64,000 nt of DNA from GCA-2697345 sp002697345 (GTDB lineage Bacteria; Pseudomonadota; Alphaproteobacteria; Rhodobacterales; Rhodobacteraceae). The position numbers were made by a program, and so were the translations under genes. Positions 28,847 to 37,821 of this stretch are shown here, in pieces (position 1 is the stretch's first letter; each line of letters begins with the position of its first letter). The notes below the pieces were generated by a model. The model had not been told where the DNA came from. It saw only the letters and a program-made list of their open reading frames with translations, and searched no databases. Location of the stretch: NCBI GenBank assembly GCA_943787605.1, contig CALSNB010000001.1, positions 1,798,001 through 1,862,000 on the forward strand. Reading direction: 5' to 3'.

Positions 28847-30482
28847 AATCTTTATGAGTGGAATACCCCTTAGAGAACCAAAAACAGTCATGAAGCTTAA
28901 TAGGTTGGGGGCGATGTTTCCAACCCGTATGTCATTTATGAGAACACTACTTAGAAATCTTTCTCAAAAACAGGCAATTATTTCAAGACCGGTTTGGGAG
29001 ATAGATGATACTGGGTTCGGCCATGCCGTGTATACAATTAAGATTGGTGATCAAGAGTACTCACTTGTCGCCTTTACCAATGATTTAGATCCAAGTGATA
29101 GAACAGATCGGGTAATAGCTACTGCTTGGGACTCATCCTACGTGCTCTACGATGGAGTACCTGATATTACCGAAATCAATCGTTTGCAAAAAAGTGTTCC
29201 TCGACAGGAAGTTGGGCGGTTTAGTGCTAAAGAGTTAGTTTTGAGTAGAGCAAATAAGTCACTAAGGTTATTTGCCCATGTTGTTGAGGCCTTAAAAAAT
29301 GGTAAACAGCCAGATACCAAAATGATAAAAGACATTGGTTATCTAATGCGTACGACAGCAGTTTATGGCAATGGAAAATTTGGTATCGCTGACAGAAAGA
29401 TATTAATGAATCGGGATATTCTTTCAGGTCCTTTTATGGCGGAAATGCTTACAGTTTGGATGATTAGGGGGTTTACTCATGACCTTGTAGAACATTTGGG
29501 AGGTTCCAAACTTGATAAAAATATTAAAACATACTTAGGGGTTGGGAATGCTACGGGATTGGGAATGGCCCCATTTTTAGTTACTCATCCTGAGTTATTG
29601 AGTAACTGGATGATGGCTCGAGAAACTGGGCTAGCAAGAGTTAGAGCAATACCTAGTTTGTCACAACGTCAACAGAACCAATTATTAGAGTTAGCTGATA
29701 GGGTCGTAAATCATTTAAATGATTGGGAGGTCTCTGATCAAGAGTATCAACTTCGCATCAGCCTTTTAAGAACTGAATGGGTAGAGATAAGTAAGAACTT
29801 ACGCTCTTTAATGGTTAAAGAAAAACCGATCAATACACTGGTTAATTTTTCCAAAAAATTTAGTCTTGATTGCCAAGAGCTTGTGGTAGCCTTTGTTATA
29901 GAACCATTTGGAGATCTAGTTGATGGTTTGACATGTTGTATGGACTCAGACGGTTCTATGCCCTTAAACCCTATCATGGACATCAGTGAGCTTAGAGAAT
30001 TTATTCAAAAAGATTGGCACTGGTCGCTTAAATTTGATTTTAAGTCCAAGAAGGAAACAGCACAATTTTGGTATGTGAGTGAGGAAAAATTGGAGCCTAG
30101 ACTGGGTCTAAGATATGAAGAGCCAGGGAGTGAGTTGGAAAACCCATTAGATATTGCTCGCCAGATAGAGAAATTGCGACTAGACTTAACAGAGGACTTT
30201 ACGAACGTAGCTGAGTTTTTAAGGCATTTCCCTGAACACCGGTCTGTACTGCGCAGGGTACAGGTAATGGCTTCTTATCCTTATTCCGAAATTCAAGATA
30301 ATATGATTAGTGAAAGTTGTCGTCCTATAGATATGTTACGGTGCAAATTGTCATATTTTGGAGCTGCTAAATTTGACCCTAAATCTGACCGCTGGGTGCG
30401 TATTACTTTAGCTCAGGGAGCTCCTCTATTTGATGAACTCGATGGACGAGATGATTGGTGGCTTCCTGTATTTTCTTCATGA
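28839..30482 (+). CDS. conserved-looking protein of unknown function, 547 residues
   Basis: I do not recognise a family. The start ATG at 28839 overlaps the stop of the M19-like gene (ATGAATAA), and the stop shares ATGA with the next start, so translation is coupled on both sides. No signal peptide or membrane helix is visible; the protein looks soluble. Patches that look constrained are WEIDDTGFGHAVYTIKIG, RFSAKELVLSRANKSLRLF, YLMRTTAVYGNGKFGIADR, FMAEMLTVWMIRGFTHDL and YLGVGNATGLGMAPFL. A paired CC occurs in VDGLTCCMDSDGS. Company with an aldehyde dehydrogenase, an M19-like hydrolase and a DUF3726 protein suggests a subunit or enzyme of one catabolic route. Confidence 0.7.
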   Translation: MNKIFMSGIPLREPKTVMKLNRLGAMFPTRMSFMRTLLRNLSQKQAIISRPVWEIDDTGFGHAVYTIKIGDQEYSLVAFTNDLDPSDRTDRVIATAWDSSYVLYDGVPDITEINRLQKSVPRQEVGRFSAKELVLSRANKSLRLFAHVVEALKNGKQPDTKMIKDIGYLMRTTAVYGNGKFGIADRKILMNRDILSGPFMAEMLTVWMIRGFTHDLVEHLGGSKLDKNIKTYLGVGNATGLGMAPFLVTHPELLSNWMMARETGLARVRAIPSLSQRQQNQLLELADRVVNHLNDWEVSDQEYQLRISLLRTEWVEISKNLRSLMVKEKPINTLVNFSKKFSLDCQELVVAFVIEPFGDLVDGLTCCMDSDGSMPLNPIMDISELREFIQKDWHWSLKFDFKSKKETAQFWYVSEEKLEPRLGLRYEEPGSELENPLDIARQIEKLRLDLTEDFTNVAEFLRHFPEHRSVLRRVQVMASYPYSEIQDNMISESCRPIDMLRCKLSYFGAAKFDPKSDRWVRITLAQGAPLFDELDGRDDWWLPVFSS

Positions 30483-31096
30483 AAAAAAATACTAAGTATA
30501 TTACGAACTGGATGAAAACCTTTCTTGATCAAGAGGGAGCATGGCCAGTTAAATCCTACTCTGTGAATGAAGTCAGCACATTGATTTCTAAGGCTTGTCT
30601 AGGGAGAGGTTTACCTAACGGACACGCATTTGAAATGGCCTCGTTGGCATCAGTACTTATGTCAGATCAGGTTTGGATGGGTTTTTTTGTTGGAGCCTTA
30701 TACGATACCTTGGATGAACCTGTAATAAGCTTGGATAATAAAATACTCACAATTAATCGGGCCAAGTTTATTATTAGCGGACCGATGGCCATTGATGCTC
30801 TAATCAGTGGGGTACAAACAGTAGTTTTACGAGATATGCCATGGAACAGATTAGTTCTTCCCCTTCTTATTAACGCTCAAAATAGATATAAGTGTTTTTT
30901 TTCATTCAAGATAATAGATAGTTCTATAGTAATCAGCCACTCTAATACGAAGGTTTTATCTAATTTGGGTGATCCGAAGCTTGTTCCTGACCTTGTTATA
31001 GATGCCTTAGATATACTTGCAAAAAAAACCTATGTTCCGTCCTCCGAAATATCACGCCGTTTTGGAGCTGGTGCTGGTTTAATTGATACGGATTAA
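30479..31096 (+). CDS. DUF3726 domain protein
   Basis: The 205-residue protein contains SVNEVSTLISKACLGRGLPNGHAFEMASLASVL near its N-terminus, the pattern I associate with DUF3726, and ends SSEISRRFGAGAGLIDTD. The domain has no established function that I know of. It overlaps the preceding gene by ATGA and is last in the operon; the next gene is on the other strand 8 bases on. No membrane segment is seen. Invariable pairing with the unknown 547-residue protein would suggest a two-part enzyme, which is an inference to be tested by gene-neighbourhood comparison. Confidence 0.7.
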   Translation: MKKNTKYITNWMKTFLDQEGAWPVKSYSVNEVSTLISKACLGRGLPNGHAFEMASLASVLMSDQVWMGFFVGALYDTLDEPVISLDNKILTINRAKFIISGPMAIDALISGVQTVVLRDMPWNRLVLPLLINAQNRYKCFFSFKIIDSSIVISHSNTKVLSNLGDPKLVPDLVIDALDILAKKTYVPSSEISRRFGAGAGLIDTD

Positions 31097-31104
31097 CTTT
31101 TAGC

Positions 31105-31461
31105 TTAATCTACTTTAACTGTAAGTTTTCCAGGTTCATAGACACCCATAGTGGTATCTTTAGTAATAACTAGTTTTGGAAATCTCCATTCGATAAATTT
31201 TTGAATTATCATAGACATTTTATCATTATCTTCTTGAGTGGAAAACCAGATAGTAATACCAATCTCTCCGGCCTCAGAAGGAATTTCTACATTAAATTTT
31301 CCTAATAAATCAGGAGGACCAACATAGTTAGGCGGTAAGTCTTCTCCCATAATTGCAAGAGCAATATCTGGATGATCCTCCATACTACAATGGGTTAAAC
31401 GATTCCCACCATTATCTTTTATTGTGTTAAAAATTACTTCCTCTGTTTCCTGCATGTTCAA
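31105..31461 (-). CDS. hypothetical protein, 118 residues
   Basis: This acidic small protein begins MNMQETEEVIFNTIKDNGGN and ends in a basic GVYEPGKLTVKVD. It is soluble, with no signal peptide and no metal motif beyond scattered His and Cys near LTHCSMEDHPDIALAIMG. I do not recognise it. It lies 36 bases downstream of the metallophosphoesterase and is the last gene of the minus-strand sulfur cluster. It could be a small regulatory or cofactor-handling partner, but nothing in the sequence proves this. Confidence 0.6.
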   Translation of the reverse strand: MNMQETEEVIFNTIKDNGGNRLTHCSMEDHPDIALAIMGEDLPPNYVGPPDLLGKFNVEIPSEAGEIGITIWFSTQEDNDKMSMIIQKFIEWRFPKLVITKDTTMGVYEPGKLTVKVD

Positions 31462-31497
31462 TTTCCTTTTAAGAAAGATGTTTGGTTAGTTAAAAAG

Positions 31498-32260
31498 CTA
31501 TGTGTTTCGTATTTCAGTTTCATATCTAAGCCCATCATAAAACTTATGAAGGTGATATACAGGTAAGTCTACTTTGTTAGTAATTCTTTCTTGTGACAAA
31601 TCTAACGCTATTGAAGGCATGACGTTAGCTTCAATATTGCCAAGCGTAGTGTTATAAGTTCTATGAATATGTCCACAAAAAATACCTATTACCTGTTTGT
31701 AATTTTGTATAAGATTGCAGAACTTCCTTATGGAATCTGGTTGATCATATTCAAAATATGAACTGTCACCTAATGAGATACTAAATGGGGGATGATGCAT
31801 AAACAGAAGTGTAGGTTGATCTCGGTAATCGTTTAAGAGGTTCTTTAATTTTTGTAATTTCTTTGTGCTTAAGTCCCCTTTTGGCCCTCGAGTCGATGAT
31901 GTGTCTACGGAGATGAGTCGAATTGAAAACTCATTAACTGCATAAACCATAGAATCATGGTTTTTAGAAATATTAAGATCCTCAGCGCAAGAATCCATCA
32001 TACTCATGCTCCCATCTCGATTCCCTGGTGTTAGAAAAAAGGGGACATTTAAGCTCTTTAAAATATCTTTAGCTACAATATATTCGTCGCGGCAAACCGT
32101 TATCAGTTAAGTCACCCGTATGTATAACAACATCTGGGATAGTTCTTAAAGAATTAATATCGTCTACGCATCTCTGAAAGAAATTTATACGCTCTAGTGA
32201 CCGTTCATTAGGTTCTTTTGGTGCCATAATATGTGTGTCGGAAATATGTGCTACCAACAT
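31498..32260 (-). CDS. calcineurin-like metallophosphoesterase (CpdA-like), one frameshift
   Basis: The two-metal phosphoesterase motifs are all present across two frames: HISDTHI and VVIHTGDLTDNGLP in the N-terminal piece, then TPGNRDGS, LLFMHHPPF and GIFCGHIHRTYNT. A surplus base near 32090 separates them; repaired, the middle reads DEYIVAKDILKSLNVPFFLTPGNRD. Length is about 253 residues, as in cyclic nucleotide phosphodiesterases of the CpdA group. It lies 10 bases downstream of aprA. A nucleotide phosphatase acting on APS- or AMP-related compounds would fit the context, but that is speculation. Confidence 0.78.
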
Positions 32261-32270
32261 TTATTGTACC

Positions 32271-34106
32271 TTAGTCTACAATATGATGCACTGGTGCGCT
32301 CTCCATAGAATATTCGTCAGCCTCCTGATTATAGCTAGATAAAGTGAAGCAATGCCAGTCTTTATCATCAAGTTGCGGATGATCACCACGATAATAGTAT
32401 CCAGGCCAACGCGTCTCTTTTCTATACATTGTGTGATGAGTTACACATTCAGACGCGATTACCCTGTGATGGAGCTCCCAAGATCTCTGGAGCTGATGAA
32501 GACTATCTGCTCCCAAGAACGCTAAATCCTCTTTAAGCATTTTTAGAAGTTCTAAACCTCGTGTAAGCATTGGCTCATTAGTCATATATCGTGTGCCAGC
32601 GCCTCCAACATATTCATCCATAATTTTTTCGAGCCTTTGTAAACCTGAAAGAGGTAACAAATAGCTTGGTGACACTGTACCTGCAGTTATTTCATTACGC
32701 CCAACACGATAAGTTTCTAGAGGCTGATATATAACTTGCTTTAGAGTTTCATATTCCTGCTCACTGACTTCCGGTTGATCTGTACCTAAATCATTTATGT
32801 ATTTATTTGCGGCCTTACCTGCTATTCGTCCTTCAGTAAAGGAGCCTGAAGAAAACTTATGGGGTGTCCCTCCAAGGGTATCACCTGCTCCAAATAGTCC
32901 ATCAACAGTCATCATTCTATTATATCCCCACTGGTATTCATCTGGGGCATAATCTTCTGGGCCACTCGCCCAAGCTCCAGAACATGTGGCGTGAGATCCC
33001 ATAACGTATGGTTCAGACATTACCAGCTCAGGATTTGTTTCTTTGGGGTCAATATTGTTTGCTGCCCATACAACCGCTTGGCCAATTGTCATACCTAAGA
33101 AATTTTCCCAACCAATTACTTCTTTATGGGGATCCTTAAAGGCCTCCTTCGTTACCATCCTTATTGGTCCTCTTCCAGCCTCCACTTCCTTTAAGAATGC
33201 GTGGTTTCGTAGACAAGTGGGGGTAGGCTCATGATTTACATAATCTCCTACCATATCTTCAATTGAAGAACGCCATTTTGCCTCATAAGCTTCCCCATAG
33301 GCATTTTCTGTAGTTGTTTTCAAGTGAAGAAAGTATGCTCCTACAGGACCATAACCGTCTTTAAACCGTGTTAACACAATTCGGTTTTCCATTTGAGTCA
33401 TTTTTGCCCCGGTTAAGATGGGCAATGCGTACGCGGATGCACTACTCCATGGTGCATACCATGTCCTACCCATGCCTTCTCCTGCTGAGTGAGGTTTAAA
33501 GATATGGGAGGCTCCACCAGCTGCTATAATTACTGCTTTAGATCTAAATACATAAAAATCCCCTGTACGCACGTTAAAGCCAACTGCTCCTGCAACTCGG
33601 TTTTTCTTTTTCTTGTCCATAAGTAAATGTGTAACCATTATACGATTATAGACTTCTGTTGCTGCTTTGCGGGCAGCCTCAGCTACGATAGGTTTGTAGC
33701 TTTCACCATGTATCATGATTTGCCACTTACCTTCTCTTTGATAGCGACCAGTTTCCGGGTCCGTCATGATTGGCAAACCCCATTCTTCAAACATATGTAC
33801 TGTTGAATCAACATGTCGACCGATGTCGTAACCAAGATCCTCACGAACTAAACCCATTAGGTCGTTACGTTGATAACGGACGTAATCTTCTGGAGTGTTT
33901 TCACCCCACTGCATACCCATGTAGCAGTTAATCGCATAAAGCCCTTGTGCAACGGCACCGCTCCGTTCGATATTTGCTTTTTCAACAACAACAACTTTTT
34001 TGTCACGACCCCAATATCTTGACTCGTATGCTGCTCCACAACCACCAAATCCACCACCTACAACCAGAATGTCTGAATCTACGTATATTGTCTTTCTTCG
34101 AGCCAT
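32271..34106 (-). CDS. aprA: adenylylsulfate (APS) reductase, alpha subunit
   Basis: The 611-residue FAD subunit catalyses APS + 2e = AMP + sulfite; in an oxidiser it runs from sulfite to APS. The FAD site is ILVVGGGFGGCGAAYESRYW with VVVEKANIERSGAVAQGLYAIN. Other AprA features are VIIAAGGASHIFKP, IVLTRFKDGYGPVGAYFLHLK, CSGAWASGPEDYAPDEYQWGYN and GGTPHKFSSGSFTEGRIAGKAA. Its start overlaps the aprB stop as TAATG, so subunits are made in step. With sat, aprM and the taurine genes upstream, the oxidative direction, using sulfite released by Xsc, is the natural reading. No qmo or dsr genes are in the window. Confidence 0.95.
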   Translation of the reverse strand: MARRKTIYVDSDILVVGGGFGGCGAAYESRYWGRDKKVVVVEKANIERSGAVAQGLYAINCYMGMQWGENTPEDYVRYQRNDLMGLVREDLGYDIGRHVDSTVHMFEEWGLPIMTDPETGRYQREGKWQIMIHGESYKPIVAEAARKAATEVYNRIMVTHLLMDKKKKNRVAGAVGFNVRTGDFYVFRSKAVIIAAGGASHIFKPHSAGEGMGRTWYAPWSSASAYALPILTGAKMTQMENRIVLTRFKDGYGPVGAYFLHLKTTTENAYGEAYEAKWRSSIEDMVGDYVNHEPTPTCLRNHAFLKEVEAGRGPIRMVTKEAFKDPHKEVIGWENFLGMTIGQAVVWAANNIDPKETNPELVMSEPYVMGSHATCSGAWASGPEDYAPDEYQWGYNRMMTVDGLFGAGDTLGGTPHKFSSGSFTEGRIAGKAANKYINDLGTDQPEVSEQEYETLKQVIYQPLETYRVGRNEITAGTVSPSYLLPLSGLQRLEKIMDEYVGGAGTRYMTNEPMLTRGLELLKMLKEDLAFLGADSLHQLQRSWELHHRVIASECVTHHTMYRKETRWPGYYYRGDHPQLDDKDWHCFTLSSYNQEADEYSMESAPVHHIVD

Positions 34107-34567
34107 TATACGACTCCTTCTTTAAATTTACCTGAGTAGGTTGGAAGGCCACCTTCAATTTTTAGATATTCTGGCTCATGCGCCAGTTCTTGCGAATCAA
34201 AGGCTGCGTCACTAGGTGCACTATATTCTGTCACAGCTTTGATTGATCCCCAGGGTGTAGTCCTTATTGGAGATACAAAATCCTTTACTCGTCCATCACG
34301 AAACTTAAGTTTCCACGAAATTGTACCTTTTTCTTCTTCCCGTAAGCAACGAACACTATGACCCATCGGCGCAAAGTCTGCATACCCACGGACGTCTATA
34401 GCATTTTGAGGGCAAGCCTTAACACAGGAATAACACTCCCAGCAAAAGTTTGGTTCTATGTTTACTGCGCGACGAGTTACTGGATCAATGTGCATAATGT
34501 CTGAGGGACATATATCTACACAGTGACCGCAACCGTCACAACTTGTCATATAAACGAATGTTGGCAT
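34106..34567 (-). CDS. aprB: adenylylsulfate reductase, beta subunit
   Basis: This 153-residue iron-sulfur subunit carries two [4Fe-4S] sites, seen as CDGCGHCVDICPSDI and CWECYSCVKACPQNAIDV. They pass electrons between AprA and the membrane partner. The C-terminal tail (KDFVSPIRTTPWGSIK onwards) is the typical AprB extension that wraps AprA. It shares one base with the aprA start. Confidence 0.95.
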   Translation of the reverse strand: MPTFVYMTSCDGCGHCVDICPSDIMHIDPVTRRAVNIEPNFCWECYSCVKACPQNAIDVRGYADFAPMGHSVRCLREEEKGTISWKLKFRDGRVKDFVSPIRTTPWGSIKAVTEYSAPSDAAFDSQELAHEPEYLKIEGGLPTYSGKFKEGVV

Positions 34568-34617
34568 GTGTTTTAACTCCTGTTTAAAGGTCTATTCAGT
34601 TTTAATTAATATAGCGA

Positions 34618-35403
34618 TTAATAGTTATGGGTATGGCGTTGAGCTTTGCCGTATATTGCCGGACTATCAGATGGCGGGGGTAAATTACGTCGTCCACCAT
34701 TTGCGACAGCTAAGTTTTTTTGATACGCGGCTGCTGGTTTAAAAAACATATGTGAGAATTTTGACCAAGGCACTGAACCAAAAAATACAAGAGTGGTAAT
34801 CAAGTATAGGGCTAAAACGAGAGTTGACCAGGAATTACCATTACCTTGTAAATAAGCCCAGATTAAACCAAAAGTGACACTTGCCATAAGTGAAACAACA
34901 AACAAATCGGCTCGAACTAATCGAAATGGAGAATTTCCCTCTGCAGAGACATCAACCCTGATAAAAAACCAAAACCAGTAACCTCCAATACAAATCATTG
35001 CACCTCCCAACCACCAAAGGTAGGGCAGAATCGCAGGAGTTAGGGTATCTAATGATGAATAACTGAATACCATTATCACTGTTGAAACTACATAAATAAT
35101 GAAACCGTACATTGTTAAAAGGTGAGCAATTCTTCGTCGAGTACTACAAAACTCTCCTGATGTTAAAACATCATGAGCTGTTGTCTTGACAACGACAGCT
35201 AATTTTTCTCCAGCACTAGTGTTAATTGTGGCATTAGTCCTACTCTTATTGACAAGTTGGAAAAAGTACTTGGCACTTCCTTTATGAATGATATCAAACA
35301 AAGTACCACCAGCAACCATGAGGATCATCACTATCACAAATAATTGCATTACAAGAGGTGGTACTGATGAAGAAAGTTGGGCAAAGGGATTTATATCAAA
35401 CAT
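34618..35403 (-). CDS. aprM: APS reductase membrane subunit AprM
   Basis: This 261-residue protein has about five hydrophobic segments: VMQLFVIVMILMVAGGTLF, YGFIIYVVSTVIMVFSY, LWWLGGAMICIGGYWFWFF, FVVSLMASVTFGLIWAYL and LVLALYLITTLVFFGSV. FDIIHKGSAKYFF and GEFCSTRRRIAHLLTMYGF recall respiratory membrane subunits with haem- or quinone-linked histidines. Position just before aprB-aprA is diagnostic of AprM, the proposed membrane anchor and electron acceptor in sulfur oxidisers that lack QmoABC. Electron transfer to quinone is inferred for the family rather than proven here. Confidence 0.85.
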   Translation of the reverse strand: MFDINPFAQLSSSVPPLVMQLFVIVMILMVAGGTLFDIIHKGSAKYFFQLVNKSRTNATINTSAGEKLAVVVKTTAHDVLTSGEFCSTRRRIAHLLTMYGFIIYVVSTVIMVFSYSSLDTLTPAILPYLWWLGGAMICIGGYWFWFFIRVDVSAEGNSPFRLVRADLFVVSLMASVTFGLIWAYLQGNGNSWSTLVLALYLITTLVFFGSVPWSKFSHMFFKPAAAYQKNLAVANGGRRNLPPPSDSPAIYGKAQRHTHNY

Positions 35404-35459
35404 ATTGTATTTCCTAGCTTCATTAAATTGTGGCTTGGTACTTTCTAAGTTTTCTTATT

Positions 35460-36626
35460 TTAGTTATCAGCGTTATAATAATACTTCTGTAAAACTTCAA
35501 GAACCTCGGGTCTACTAAATTCAGTTGGAACAGCCTCGTTATTTGCAAGCATTTCTCTCAACCTCGTACCTGAAACATTTAATCGGTCTTCTTCGCCATG
35601 TGGACAAGTTCTACCTGTAGCCATCCCATGACACTTGTAGCAATAGAAAGTAATATCAATTTTGATAGCTTTTGTCTCTAAACTTTCGGAGGGAATTTCA
35701 TCAAAAATCTTGTGAGCATCAAAAGGGCCATAGTATTTACCAGCACCAGCATGATCACGCCCAACTACTAGATGAGAGCATCCAAAGTTTTGTCTAAAAA
35801 CTGCGTGTAATAATGCCTCTCTTGGTCCGCCATATCTCATTTCGATTGGATAACCTGCTTGGACAACAGTTCCCTGAACAAAATAATTCTTAACTAAGCT
35901 GTTAATCGATTCAACTCTGACGTCCGCTGGAATATCTCCCGGCTTTAATGCTCCTAAAACCTGATGAATTAGTAACCCATCACAGAGCTCAACAGCAATT
36001 TTCGCAAGATATTCGTGACTACGATGCATAGGGTTGCGAGTTTGAAAAGCTGCTACTGTTGACCAACCGTTTTCCTCAAATAGCGCGCGAGTTTGGCTCG
36101 GTTTATAGTACAATCCTTTATATGTTTCTGGATAATGATCTTCGTCAAAAACTTTTACTGGACCCGCTAAGTTTACTTTTCCTTGATCTAAAATCTTCGC
36201 CACCCCTGGGTGAGCTGCATCTGCTGTACGAAAAACATGTAAACACTCATAATTTTTATCAATGTTATATTTTTGTTCAACTTTTAGGGTGCCGAAGATT
36301 TTTAAACTATCATTAACTAAGGCAACTTCATCACCAATCTTTATTGAACTACTTATCTCTTCCGATGTTGAAAGGGTAATAGGGATCGGCCAAAATATAC
36401 CATCTGACGTAGTCATATCTGAACAGCAACCGCGCCAATCTTCTTCACCCATAAAGCCTTTTAAAGGCGTATAAGCGCCCATCGCTAACATTAATAAATC
36501 TGATAGCTCTCTAGTCGATAGTAGAACTTTTACAAATGATTCTGCACGCCTTAATTCTTCGGGCCTAGTGTCTTCTGAAACAAGAAGAGGCATTAAGTTA
36601 CCTTGGCCGTGGGGGTTAACTAACAT
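35460..36626 (-). CDS. sat: sulfate adenylyltransferase (ATP sulfurylase), dissimilatory type
   Basis: The 388-residue enzyme joins APS and pyrophosphate to give ATP and sulfate when run in the oxidising direction. Active-site motifs are AAFQTRNPMHRSHEYL (HRSH loop) and VVGRDHAGAGKYYGPFDA. A C-terminal CYKCHGMATGRTCPHG, followed by SGTRLREML, is a zinc-site pattern seen in homo-oligomeric Sat proteins of dissimilatory sulfur metabolism. The gap of 185 bases to pta contains a perfect TTGACA on the minus strand (36702-36707) without a clear -10, so sat-apr may have a second promoter. It lies 56 bases before aprM. Confidence 0.95.
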   Translation of the reverse strand: MLVNPHGQGNLMPLLVSEDTRPEELRRAESFVKVLLSTRELSDLLMLAMGAYTPLKGFMGEEDWRGCCSDMTTSDGIFWPIPITLSTSEEISSSIKIGDEVALVNDSLKIFGTLKVEQKYNIDKNYECLHVFRTADAAHPGVAKILDQGKVNLAGPVKVFDEDHYPETYKGLYYKPSQTRALFEENGWSTVAAFQTRNPMHRSHEYLAKIAVELCDGLLIHQVLGALKPGDIPADVRVESINSLVKNYFVQGTVVQAGYPIEMRYGGPREALLHAVFRQNFGCSHLVVGRDHAGAGKYYGPFDAHKIFDEIPSESLETKAIKIDITFYCYKCHGMATGRTCPHGEEDRLNVSGTRLREMLANNEAVPTEFSRPEVLEVLQKYYYNADN

Positions 36627-36811
36627 TAAAAGATTTCACTTTGGAGGTTCTCTATTTTTGTGTATTGTTCAGAAAAAAAGCATCAGATAAACACAAAAAA
36701 TTGTCAATACAAGCCCTTTAATTTACAGTTGTTAACCGGTGTGTGTTGTTGTCGCACTGTTGTGGAATCTTCTTTTAATAGGAACATTAATTGTAAGATA
36801 AGCTTTCTTTT

Positions 36812-37741
36812 TTAGATTAATGTTGCAAGAGCTATTGATGCTAATCTAGCTGCTGGGGGATCTGCCCGACTTGTTAGAAGTAAGGGAACTTTTGCTCCTA
36901 ATACTAATCCGGCTGCGCAGCCTCCAGAAAGATATACCAGAGATTTAAAAAGAACATTTCCTGATACAATGTCCGGAACAATAATTGCATCAGGTTGACC
37001 TACCACTGGATTTCCTTGAAGACCTTTTGTTACAGCCGCGTTGTAGGAAAGTAATGTATCTAGAGCTAATGGTCCTGAAAAATGTGCATTATTAATATTT
37101 TTTGAACACCACTCATACAGTATATTAGCTTCTAAAGATGAGGGTACTGACTTTAGAATTGATTCTGTGGCCGATAAAAATGCGACTCTAGGTTCTTTAT
37201 TGCCTAGAGATTTGAGTAGCTTAACGATCTGAATCGTAGCATCTTTACGAGTTTGCAGATCTGGTGAAACATTAATAGCGGCATCTGAAATTAATAAAGG
37301 ATTACCACCATTGGGATGTGATATATGAAAGACATGAATTAACCTTTGTTTTGTCCGTAACCCAGATTTTTTATCCAGTACAGATTTTATAAAAAGGTCG
37401 GTATGTACCTGACCTTTCATCAGAATATCTGCTTTCCCATCCCCGCATAACTTAGCGGCAGTTTCTGCAGCTTCTGTTTCACCAGTTACATTTATAATTT
37501 GAAAGTTTGAGATATCCCAATTTAGGTCACTGGCACACGACTTTATTAAAGCCTTTTCACCAACAAATATTGGAGTCATAATTTGTTCTAAGACAGCCTC
37601 TTTTGCAGCTAACATTGGTAACTTATGAGCTGCTCCTGCTATCGCAATTACTGGCTTAATAAATTTTTTTTTTGCGTTATTTAGTAAGTCTTTTGGACAA
37701 ATAGGTGAAATTTGAGAGAGGAACGGAGTTTCTTTTATCAT
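36812..37741 (-). CDS. pta: phosphate acetyltransferase
   Basis: The 309-residue PTA/PTB-fold enzyme swaps the phosphate of acetyl phosphate for CoA, producing acetyl-CoA. Visible features are KKFIKPVIAIAGAAHKLPML, GKADILMKGQVHTDLF and NPVVGQPDAIIVPDIVSGNVLFKSLVYLSGGCAAGLVLG near the C-terminus. It is the short single-domain form, the kind associated with Xsc in sulfonate degraders. It follows xsc by 80 bases, which makes it the natural consumer of the acetyl phosphate made there. Confidence 0.92.
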   Translation of the reverse strand: MIKETPFLSQISPICPKDLLNNAKKKFIKPVIAIAGAAHKLPMLAAKEAVLEQIMTPIFVGEKALIKSCASDLNWDISNFQIINVTGETEAAETAAKLCGDGKADILMKGQVHTDLFIKSVLDKKSGLRTKQRLIHVFHISHPNGGNPLLISDAAINVSPDLQTRKDATIQIVKLLKSLGNKEPRVAFLSATESILKSVPSSLEANILYEWCSKNINNAHFSGPLALDTLLSYNAAVTKGLQGNPVVGQPDAIIVPDIVSGNVLFKSLVYLSGGCAAGLVLGAKVPLLLTSRADPPAARLASIALATLI

Positions 37742-37821
37742 CGAAGATTTTCTCCGTTCCCACTAAGTTTTAAAACTCAACTATTAAGTATATTTAAATT
37801 AAAACCCACTTATTGTTAAGT

